This document shows, piece after piece, positions 13,017 through 20,126 of a stretch of 20,126 bases of DNA (the stretch's first letter is position 1; every line of letters begins with the position of its first letter). Below the pieces are notes generated by a model. The model made no database searches. It saw nothing but the letters and a program-made list of their open reading frames with translations, and was not told the DNA's origin. A program made the position numbers and the translations under genes. Origin of the DNA: a virus; IMG/VR virus record IMGVR_UViG_3300030419_003536, positions 5,830 through 25,955 of that record; one strand, given 5' to 3'.

Positions 13017-16000
13017 ATGGCTACACCAGGTAATTTAAGCAGCAAGAAAGTAAAAAATTCATATAAAGGTATTGTACAGTATGATGGAGCTACATCAAAA
13101 CTATACGATGGTACCGGTTCTATGATTAATAGTGTTGATGTAACACAAGTAACTGCAAGTAAAGCAAAAATAACAACAATAACTGCAGGATCTGTAAGTG
13201 CATCATCTGTTACAGTTGATGAATCTCTAGCTGTCTCAGGTTCTACATATCTAGGTGATACGTGTGGAACAGATCAAATAAAAATACATGGTAATACTTG
13301 GGTTTCAGGAGCTTTAACAGTATCTGGGTCATGTGCTGGTACTTTAAGAAGTATTGGTCAAGCAAAATTTATATATTTAGAAAATCCTGGAATAGAAGAT
13401 CAAAAACCAGCTAAGGTAACACGTATATCATCAGGGTATATTCGTGGTAAATATAATGTACCTCGTTTCGGAGGCGAAAATGCAGCTTTAGATGTTTACG
13501 GAAATGCAGTAATTTCAGGATCTTTAATTGTAACTGATACAGTTTTTGCACAAGAAGTACATACTGAACAAATATCACAAAGTATAATGTATACTAGTGG
13601 TTCTACCAAATTTGGTGGAGATTTTGATGATACTATGACTGTAACAGGTAGTATATTCCAATCAGGTTCAGATGCATATTTCTTAAATGGAGTAGGTATA
13701 GGAACTACAGGAAGTCAAAAAGCTGGAACTTTCCTTAATGAAGGGCAAGATAATCCTGTTGTATTTACACATTTATTGCGGTTAGATGATCCTGGACATG
13801 ATGGATTACAGCATAAAAACGGTAAATTAATTTATGGTACATTTGGATCAACAGGAGCTTCACATGTATCTGCAAGTGATGTAATAAGAATTCGAGATAA
13901 AGCCAAGAGTGATGATGTATTTGTTGTATCATCTGTTTCACAATCAATATTCTTTTCAACTAATGATAAATATAATGTTGGTATAGGTGTACCATCTGGT
14001 TCAACATCAAAGATAGATGAAAATCTTGTAATAAGCTCATCAACTAATGCAAGAGCAAAGATAGAATCAGCAACAGCAGCAACTTCAGCATCACTATATT
14101 TACAATCAGGGCAGGGTATTTGGGAAATAGCTGCAGCATCAAGTTCAACTGGAGCTAATAATCAATTAAGTGAATCATTAGTATTTAGAACTAATACATC
14201 AAAAAATATTCTTGATACTTGGACAGGAAACGGCACATATACAGAAGCACTGCGATTAGATAATACAGGAAAAGCAGGATTTGCAATACCAAGTATAAAT
14301 GGATATCAATATCCACGACAAGTACAGATAAGTGGATCATTAAATATAATTCAAGGTAGAACTGTCAGTATAAATGCTGGAACATTCCATGATGCGGATG
14401 GAATAAATGGTATTTACTTTAATAATCAAAAAACACTTTATGTTTCTGGATCAGGATTAAATACAAACTTCTTCTTTGGAAACGATGCAGGTAAAGCAGC
14501 TGGAACAGGAAGAGCTAATATAGGAGTTGGATATCAAGCAGGTAAAGCTATAACTACTGGTGATCAAAATGTTCTTATAGGTCAACAAGCAGGATTAGCA
14601 ATCAATACAGGTGGTAATAATATATTATTCGGAACAGGTGCAGGAGATGCAATGACTAATAACGATTATAATATTGGTATTGGTTATTTAGCGTTAAGTG
14701 TTTCTGCTAATGATGGAGATAAAAATATTGCAATCGGATTTAGCTCCATGAATCTAGGAGATGTATCTGGTGATAGTAATATTGGAATAGGCTCTTTATC
14801 ATTGCAAGATTTAACAACAGGAACAAATAATGTAGCTATTGGAAATAGTGCTGCATTAAATTTAACAGTAGGAGCAGAAAATGTTGCTATAGGATACCTT
14901 GCAATGGGAGGAGAAGGATCACATGGAAAAAATAATATAGCAGTTGGACAAGATGCATTATACGATATAACATCAGCTTCTGGAAGTATAGGAATTGGAC
15001 ATGATGCAGGTAGAGGACACACTACTGGTAATGCAAATATAGCTATTGGTTCTGGTTCAATGGGTAAAGGTGTAGCTATCGGAGTTACTGGAGGAGGTGG
15101 TGGAAACGATAACATAGCCTTAGGATCGTATGCATTAGAAGATCTTACAGCAGGTGGAGGAAACGTTGCTATAGGATTAAGAGCAATGGATGAATTAACT
15201 ACAGGTGATCATAATATTGCGATAGGTCAATTAGCAATGTCAGCAGGTGTAACTACTGGTGATGCAAATATTGCAATAGGTTATCTATCTCTAAAAGATG
15301 CAGTTACCGCACATAATAATATAGCTATAGGATTTAGAGCTATGCGTGATGCAGCTAATACAGCAGCAAGAAATGTTGTTTTAGGGTACCAAGTTGCTTA
15401 CGATGGTGCATTTACTGGTCTTGATAATGTTATCTTAGGAACTAATGCTGCAGAAAAAGCTACCTCGTTATCAAGAAACGTTATTATTGGTGATGATGCC
15501 GCAAGAAACGGTGTAATGACTGGAAATCAGAATGTAATAATAGGTGTATCAGGTTCAGCAAAAATAACTTCTGGTCATAATAATATTATACTTGGATCAG
15601 CAGCAGGAGCAGCAGTAACTACAAATACAAAAAATATATTAATAGGTTCAGGATCAACAGCAACAGCTGGATTAAGTAATGCATATGCAATAGGTACACA
15701 AGCTTCTGTTACACAAGCTGATTCTTTAGTTATAGGTGGTCAAACTGGAGCAAGATTTAGAACTGGTATAGGAGGTATAACTGCTCCTAATGCAACTTTA
15801 GAAGTATCTGGAACAATGAAGGTTACTGGATCAATGATTGTATCAAGTTCTGCAACATTTACAAATGTTGGTAGAGCAGTTTTAGTTGCAAATCAAAAAG
15901 CAAATGCAATTGCTGCATCAGGTCTACCTACACATAGAGCACTAGAAGTTTCAGGAACAACTAATTTCCGCGGTCATACCTACGTTACAGGAAACTTATA

Positions 16001-18665
16001 TGTTTCAGATATTGTTGTAGCTCAAGAATTCCATACAGAATACGTTTCTGCATCTATTACATTCTCATCTGGTTCAAATAAAATGGGTGACTCTAATGAT
16101 GATGTTCAACAAATGACAGGTTCATTTAGAATATCAGGATCAGGATTCCATTACTTTATGGGAAGACAAGATTCATCTGGTAATTCAGTTGCAGCAGCAG
16201 CAAGTAAGGTAGGAATTAATACAATGTCACCAACATATGAACTTGATGTAGTTGGAAATGCAGGATTTGATGAATATCTATATCATAACGATGATGCTAA
16301 TACATATTTAAGATATCAAGCAGATAATGTATCAATAGCAGCTGGAGGAGAAGTTAATGTAACTGTAATACCTGCTAGTGTAACTATTGGAGATGGCGGA
16401 GATGTAGATTTCAACGTAAAAACATCAGGTGATGCCAACACATTATATATACTAGGTAGTAATAATAATGTTGGTATAGGGACAAATGTACCAACACAAA
16501 AATTAACAGTAGCAGGTAATATTTCAGGTTCAGGCAACACATCACTTGGTAATGCTACATCAGATACACATACCTTTACAGGACATGTGACAGCATCAAA
16601 TAATTTAAGAATAGATGGAAACGCAATCATAGGTAATGGTAGTGGAGATACTCACACATTTACTGGAAATATAACTGCATCAAATAATATAAGTGCAAGT
16701 GGTTATATTTCTTCAAGTCATTTTGCTGGTGTAAGCGCAAGTATTAGTAATCTTTTAGTAACAGGATCAGGAAAAAACGGGACTGGATCATTTGGATATG
16801 TATTTGGTCACACTGTTCATATTCATGATCACGAGATAGTAGGAGGGCAGGGATTAACAGTAGCAGGAACATCAACTCAATTAGGATATGCACAAAAAGA
16901 TGGAGGTGCATTAGATCATAATGTACAAATTTATGGTCCAACAACTATTGCAGCTACGTTATGGGTGAGTGAAAGTTCACTCGCAAATGGTACAGGACAT
17001 ATTTCTGGTAGTTTTATTAGTGCAAGTAAAGGGTTACACACTAACGGTAATTTATCAGTAGGAAGTATAACAGCTACAAATATAACAGCTTCAGGTGAAG
17101 TGAGTGCAAGTAGTACAGGTTCATTCGCATATCTAGTTATTGCACCGAAAGTAGGTGCACCAGTAGATTGGAATTCAGATGTTGGACATACACTTGCTGA
17201 ATTCAAAGGAGATGCTGAGTCGTTTGTAATTAAAAATTCATGGGGAACAGCAGATTACTACGTCGGTAATTCTGATTATCAGAACGGTCATGTATATAGA
17301 GATGGTAACGGTGGTGTAGTAACATTATATAATAATACAGTAGGTGCACAATTAACAGAGCATGGAACTTATTTACAAAAACCAGCAGCTGTTACCGCTA
17401 ATAAACACGCAGCTGCAGGTAACGTATTACAAGTTCAAGGAAATATATCGAGCTCAGGAGCATTAACAATTATAGGTAGCGGATCTTTTGGAGGCCATGT
17501 AACTGCATCTGGTAATATAAGTGCAAGCGGTAATTCACATATATTTGGTGGTAATATAACTGCATCAGGTAATATAAGTTCAAGTGCTCATATTTATGCA
17601 GTATCAGGAACATTTGCAGGAAAAGTTTTAATAGGCTCTGATTCTAGTGATTCACGTCTTAACACAAGAAAAGCTGGATTATACATTATTACATCTAGTA
17701 AAGGAGACACACATGAAAGTGCAAGTATGATTGTTCTTCATGTTTCGAATTCAGGAGATCTTCATTCTCAACGTTCACTTATTGATTTCAAATTTACAGA
17801 TAATAATGCTAACGCTACACCGCAAGTTAGAATAGGTGCTGAAGTAGGTACTAGTGATACAAATGCAGGTAGTATGAATGAAGAAGGTAGTGGAGCATTT
17901 GTTGTTTATACAACATCTGCATCTTCAACAACAGCTGGAAATAATACTGAGAAATTTAGAGTAACACATGATGGTAAGGTAGGAATAGGAACAACTACTA
18001 ATGGAACTAGTTCTATAGTACCTGGAAATACACTTCACGTGTCTGGTGCAATAACATCATCAGGTGCTATAAAAGCAGATGGAGATATTATATCCTATAA
18101 TGGTGTAATCGGAGGAACAAATTACAGATCATTCTATGTAGCAGCTGCAGGAATGACACCAGGTGTAACAAGTGGACCGCAAGCAGGTACAGAAGAAGGA
18201 CCAGGTACATCAAATGGAACTAATTTTACAACAGTTGATTATCTTGCTTTTGATGGTGGAAGTGGAAATGATGAATATGCTAACTTCCAACTTACTATGC
18301 CTGGTGAATGGGACAGAAATGTAATTAAAGCTAAATTCTATTTTGCAACTGATACTGCAACATCAGCAACAGTTAATTTTGGAATTAACTTTACACCGGT
18401 AGGTGATAATGAATCTCTAGGATTCCAATCAAATATATTTGCATACTCTCCAAAAGCTGCTGGAGGAACAGTTACAGACTTAAATATAACATCAGCAACT
18501 ACTGCTGTATCAGCATCAGGTGGAACATCTGCATCATTGGATGATTTATTATGTTTCCGAATAAGACGAGAGCCAGATGTAGATGATACCTACACAGGTG
18601 ACGCACACTTATTAGGTGTTGCAATACAATATCGAGAACAATCAACAACAGAAGCAGCTTGGTAA
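13017..18665 (+). CDS. Giant modular fibre/adhesin with YadA-like head repeats
   Basis: A 1882-residue virion fibre candidate, likely trimeric and responsible for contact with host cells. Order of modules: N-terminal region with KNSYKGIVQYDGATSKLYDGTGS (about 13-35, perhaps the attachment part); beta-helical SG-rich shaft; module around VFAQEVHTEQISQS (about 162-232); a region with GKAGFAIPS-type turns; a long YadA/Hia-like left-handed beta-roll with about 24 NIAIG-type repeats (about 482-912); a second copy of the AQEFHTEYVSASI module (about 992-1072); SGNISASG repeat shaft (about 1160-1530); VGIGTTTN turn; and a globular C-terminal domain (about 1706-1882) ending in TTEAAW. No S74 autocleaving chaperone motif is apparent. 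SD TAGGGA. Ser, Gly, Asn, Thr and Ala dominate; Cys is nearly absent. It follows the neck genes directly, and another lectin-type gene follows after 4 nt. Tail versus head fibre cannot be decided. Confidence 0.85.
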   Translation: MATPGNLSSKKVKNSYKGIVQYDGATSKLYDGTGSMINSVDVTQVTASKAKITTITAGSVSASSVTVDESLAVSGSTYLGDTCGTDQIKIHGNTWVSGALTVSGSCAGTLRSIGQAKFIYLENPGIEDQKPAKVTRISSGYIRGKYNVPRFGGENAALDVYGNAVISGSLIVTDTVFAQEVHTEQISQSIMYTSGSTKFGGDFDDTMTVTGSIFQSGSDAYFLNGVGIGTTGSQKAGTFLNEGQDNPVVFTHLLRLDDPGHDGLQHKNGKLIYGTFGSTGASHVSASDVIRIRDKAKSDDVFVVSSVSQSIFFSTNDKYNVGIGVPSGSTSKIDENLVISSSTNARAKIESATAATSASLYLQSGQGIWEIAAASSSTGANNQLSESLVFRTNTSKNILDTWTGNGTYTEALRLDNTGKAGFAIPSINGYQYPRQVQISGSLNIIQGRTVSINAGTFHDADGINGIYFNNQKTLYVSGSGLNTNFFFGNDAGKAAGTGRANIGVGYQAGKAITTGDQNVLIGQQAGLAINTGGNNILFGTGAGDAMTNNDYNIGIGYLALSVSANDGDKNIAIGFSSMNLGDVSGDSNIGIGSLSLQDLTTGTNNVAIGNSAALNLTVGAENVAIGYLAMGGEGSHGKNNIAVGQDALYDITSASGSIGIGHDAGRGHTTGNANIAIGSGSMGKGVAIGVTGGGGGNDNIALGSYALEDLTAGGGNVAIGLRAMDELTTGDHNIAIGQLAMSAGVTTGDANIAIGYLSLKDAVTAHNNIAIGFRAMRDAANTAARNVVLGYQVAYDGAFTGLDNVILGTNAAEKATSLSRNVIIGDDAARNGVMTGNQNVIIGVSGSAKITSGHNNIILGSAAGAAVTTNTKNILIGSGSTATAGLSNAYAIGTQASVTQADSLVIGGQTGARFRTGIGGITAPNATLEVSGTMKVTGSMIVSSSATFTNVGRAVLVANQKANAIAASGLPTHRALEVSGTTNFRGHTYVTGNLYVSDIVVAQEFHTEYVSASITFSSGSNKMGDSNDDVQQMTGSFRISGSGFHYFMGRQDSSGNSVAAAASKVGINTMSPTYELDVVGNAGFDEYLYHNDDANTYLRYQADNVSIAAGGEVNVTVIPASVTIGDGGDVDFNVKTSGDANTLYILGSNNNVGIGTNVPTQKLTVAGNISGSGNTSLGNATSDTHTFTGHVTASNNLRIDGNAIIGNGSGDTHTFTGNITASNNISASGYISSSHFAGVSASISNLLVTGSGKNGTGSFGYVFGHTVHIHDHEIVGGQGLTVAGTSTQLGYAQKDGGALDHNVQIYGPTTIAATLWVSESSLANGTGHISGSFISASKGLHTNGNLSVGSITATNITASGEVSASSTGSFAYLVIAPKVGAPVDWNSDVGHTLAEFKGDAESFVIKNSWGTADYYVGNSDYQNGHVYRDGNGGVVTLYNNTVGAQLTEHGTYLQKPAAVTANKHAAAGNVLQVQGNISSSGALTIIGSGSFGGHVTASGNISASGNSHIFGGNITASGNISSSAHIYAVSGTFAGKVLIGSDSSDSRLNTRKAGLYIITSSKGDTHESASMIVLHVSNSGDLHSQRSLIDFKFTDNNANATPQVRIGAEVGTSDTNAGSMNEEGSGAFVVYTTSASSTTAGNNTEKFRVTHDGKVGIGTTTNGTSSIVPGNTLHVSGAITSSGAIKADGDIISYNGVIGGTNYRSFYVAAAGMTPGVTSGPQAGTEEGPGTSNGTNFTTVDYLAFDGGSGNDEYANFQLTMPGEWDRNVIKAKFYFATDTATSATVNFGINFTPVGDNESLGFQSNIFAYSPKAAGGTVTDLNITSATTAVSASGGTSASLDDLLCFRIRREPDVDDTYTGDAHLLGVAIQYREQSTTEAAW
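13500..13712 (+). repeat. Fibre module A, copy 1
   Basis: Protein-level repeat. The pattern GN, hydrophobic strand, V(T/S)DxVxAQExHTExxSxS, SGSxKxGxxxDD, MTGS occurs here and again at 15990-16230. DNA sequence has diverged, so the duplication is old or the copies were acquired separately. Confidence 0.8.
14460..15750 (+). repeat. YadA-like head repeat array in the fibre
   Basis: About 24 imperfect protein repeats of 14-22 residues built on N(I/V)xIG followed by a small-residue helix-like turn and TTGxx, for example NIAIGQLAMSAGVTTGDA. This is the pattern of the left-handed beta-roll in the head of trimeric autotransporter adhesins (YadA, Hia). DNA identity between units is low to moderate. 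Confidence 0.88.
15990..16230 (+). repeat. Fibre module A, copy 2
   Basis: Second copy of the AQExHTE module: VVAQEFHTEYVSASITFSSG, then NKMGDSNDDVQQMTGS. It lies after the YadA-like array, whereas copy 1 lies well before it, so the array is bracketed by this module. It ends in a VGINTMSP turn of the kind that closes shaft segments. Confidence 0.8.
16560..16704 (+). repeat. THTFTG tandem repeat in the fibre shaft
   Basis: Two successive units of about 27 residues begin (S/G)DTHTFTG(H/N)(V/I)TASNN and are followed by SASG-type turns (16560-16640 and 16641-16704). The ACACATxTAC(A/T)GG and ACxGCATCAAATAAT blocks are also conserved in DNA. Confidence 0.75.
17440..17600 (+). repeat. GNISASG repeat block in the fibre shaft
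   Basis: Four units related to GN(I)SxSG and G(H/N)(V/I)TASGNIS follow each other. The DNA word GCATCxGGTAATATAAGT recurs within about 60 nt, and the 16669-16700 block is similar. Such near-identical stretches are natural sites for unit gain and loss. Confidence 0.75.
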
Positions 18666-18669
18666 TTTC

Positions 18670-20126
18670 ATGAGAGTAAATAGATATATCCGTAACAGAA
18701 AATCCCCTGCTTTCGTAGGGAAGTCTATATACCTTGACGGTGTAAGTGATTATTTAGACTTGCAAGGTAGAGTATCGCCTGCGTGGTGGCGTCGATCTTA
18801 CTCATACCCTAGAGACACTACAGGTCCTCAGATGAATCGTTCTATGACTTGGTCTTTTTGGGTAAAATTTCCATCAACTGAGATCAATAAAGTAATACAG
18901 GATTCTGGAGGAACTTATGGAGGAAGTAATACAGGATTCTCAGGAGCTCAAATGAGTCATTTTATATTAGCTCAAAATGACGCAGAAGAAGGTTCAGCAT
19001 CTACTCCGCAGTGGGGAGGGTATTATATTGGATTAGTAAGTAATGATGATAATAAGGTATATGTTGCTGCAGGGTATGGAGTTTATAATGTAAGTAATGT
19101 AGGAGGCAGATGCTTACGTCGAGCTTATACTACTGAAATAGTAGCAGATACGTGGTATCATATAGTTGTTGGGTTTACAGGAAGAGATACTCTAAATGGT
19201 ACAGATATCGGAACTCGATTTTGGATCAATGGAGCTGCTCAATCGTATGCTGTACACTATCCAGTAAATATTTCATCTGGAGAATTTGATGGACATGGAG
19301 GGCACGGTCGACATTGGGAAGATTATTATCACGATACATTTATTGGTCGAAAAGGATCTCAATATACAGAAATGTATATATCAGAAATTGCATTTTGGGA
19401 GGGAGTATTGTTAGATACTAATGATGTAGGAACATTATATGGAAGCGGAACTCCTTTAGCAGATGTAACTTCTAATAGTAGTAATTATGATAAAGGTAGT
19501 ATTTCTGGACATAAGTATTCTTTTACATTTACAGATGGATTAAGTAGCCCATCAGGCCAACAAATAACAATTACAGATTATGATGGAAACGCTGTAACAT
19601 ATTTATTAGGCAACTTTCCAAGTTCTAATGGTTTTATAGATGGAACAACAGGATTTACGTGTGTTCATACTGCAGGATATAACACATTAAATAGAGCAAC
19701 AAATTTTATAGATGCAGTAAATCACGATAATGGGCATGGATACGGAGATTGGGCCCTTCAAGGAACAGCACCTACTCAACCTACTACTAATCGTGGCGGT
19801 TATGCAGGAATTTTTGCATATATGGATAACACAAACTTATTAACAAATGGAGATTTTACTGCTACTACTGATTGGACTATAGGTTCAAATGAATATGGTA
19901 ATGCTGATACATGGACTATATCTACTATTAATAAAAAAGCAACTTTAGCATCTGTAACTACAGAAAATCACGATATTCGACAATTAATTACTGGAGCAAC
20001 AGGGGGCACTGTATATAAAGTTCAATTTACAGTCAGTGACTATAATATAGCATCTGGAAAGCTAAAAGTTATGTTAGCAACTGCATCTGTAATAAACCTA
20101 GCCCAATCAAATACTGGGTATATTCC
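18670..20126 (+). CDS. LamG-like lectin-domain virion protein, 5' part
   Basis: Open frame from ATG 18670 to the right edge (485 codons plus two bases, no stop). Residues about 18-250 read as a concanavalin A/LamG jelly roll: KSIYLDGVSDYLDL opening, MTWSFWVKF, DTWYHIVVGFTG (about 159-170), FWINGAAQSY, and FIGRKGSQYTEMYISEIAFW closing (about 222-243). A second beta-rich part follows (about 260-380), with YSFTFTDGLSSP and ITITDYDGNAVTYLL. A carbohydrate-binding-module-like segment starts near residue 390 (NLLTNGDFTATTDWTIG). LamG-type domains bind glycans; a host-surface recognition role is inferred from the fibre gene next door. The start lies 4 nt after the fibre stop with no clear SD, so translation may depend on reinitiation. 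The first 17 residues are basic (MRVNRYIRNRK), with no signal peptide pattern. Confidence 0.83.
   Translation, partial: MRVNRYIRNRKSPAFVGKSIYLDGVSDYLDLQGRVSPAWWRRSYSYPRDTTGPQMNRSMTWSFWVKFPSTEINKVIQDSGGTYGGSNTGFSGAQMSHFILAQNDAEEGSASTPQWGGYYIGLVSNDDNKVYVAAGYGVYNVSNVGGRCLRRAYTTEIVADTWYHIVVGFTGRDTLNGTDIGTRFWINGAAQSYAVHYPVNISSGEFDGHGGHGRHWEDYYHDTFIGRKGSQYTEMYISEIAFWEGVLLDTNDVGTLYGSGTPLADVTSNSSNYDKGSISGHKYSFTFTDGLSSPSGQQITITDYDGNAVTYLLGNFPSSNGFIDGTTGFTCVHTAGYNTLNRATNFIDAVNHDNGHGYGDWALQGTAPTQPTTNRGGYAGIFAYMDNTNLLTNGDFTATTDWTIGSNEYGNADTWTISTINKKATLASVTTENHDIRQLITGATGGTVYKVQFTVSDYNIASGKLKVMLATASVINLAQSNTGYI

Noticed and set aside
14684-15115. Minus-strand proline/isoleucine-rich frame opposite the fibre
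   Set aside because: Its periodicity mirrors the NIAIG repeats of the fibre; it is a shadow of repeated codons. The same applies to the minus frames at 16316-16630 and 16931-17206.
17993-18665. Peptidase S74 intramolecular chaperone at the fibre C-terminus
   Set aside because: The usual SDxRxKxNI-type start of that domain is absent and the end is a different beta-rich domain.
13017-20126. Diversity-generating retroelement or variable repeat in the adhesin genes
   Set aside because: No template repeat, reverse-transcriptase gene or adenine-biased variable region was seen; repeats are explained by beta-roll and shaft structure.
1-20126. tRNA genes, CRISPR arrays, insertion sequences or integration sites
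   Set aside because: No cloverleaf-like sequence, spaced palindromic repeat array, transposase frame or terminal inverted repeats were noticed on either strand; coding density leaves little room.

Overview
The window is an AT-rich segment of a tailed-phage genome, with every gene on the + strand and almost no intergenic DNA (no gene-free stretch longer than about 180 bases). The genes form the head-assembly and neck module of a distant T4-like (contractile-tailed) phage, followed by very large adhesin or fibre genes. Nearly all genes carry Shine-Dalgarno (SD) sequences of the AGGAG/AGAGGA type, so the host presumably uses canonical SD initiation. The base composition, the phage-encoded bS21 and the fibre style resemble marine phages, but the host cannot be named from this sequence alone.

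Layout. Positions 1-1091 hold the 3' part of the large terminase (gp17). Next come the portal (gp20, 1118-2977), two uncharacterised charged proteins (3040-3885, 3895-4419), the prohead protease (gp21, 4419-5051), another uncharacterised helical protein (5061-5546) and a phage homologue of ribosomal protein bS21 (5625-5999). A terminator and a structured leader (6000-6177) precede the acidic scaffold (gp22, 6178-7404) and the major capsid protein (gp23, 7417-9165). A second terminator follows. Then come a PhoH-like ATPase (9271-9933), a small beta-rich virion-type protein (9986-10387), gp13-, gp14- and gp15-like neck and tail-completion proteins (10400-12975), a 1882-residue fibre with a YadA-like head (13017-18665), and a LamG-like lectin protein that runs off the right end (18670 to the end). 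That last frame is open for 485 codons.

How the genes work together. gp20 nucleates the prohead. gp22, probably with the unknown proteins around gp21, forms the core on which gp23 assembles. gp21 then degrades the core and trims gp23; a T4-like cleavage site is visible at gp23 residues 62-64. gp17 packages DNA, and the gp13/14/15-like proteins close the neck and join it to the tail. The fibre and lectin proteins are likely adsorption devices. gp17 is followed directly by gp20 without gp18/gp19, and 13-14-15 lie downstream of 23, so the order is rearranged relative to T4.

The most interesting points are: the bS21 homologue, which has a long basic N-terminal extension and is the clearest gene lacking an SD among SD-led neighbours; an element recurring at three gene junctions that could be a phage promoter or an RNA hairpin; a nested stem-loop leader before the scaffold/capsid genes; a mosaic-looking gp22; and the modular, repeat-rich fibre.
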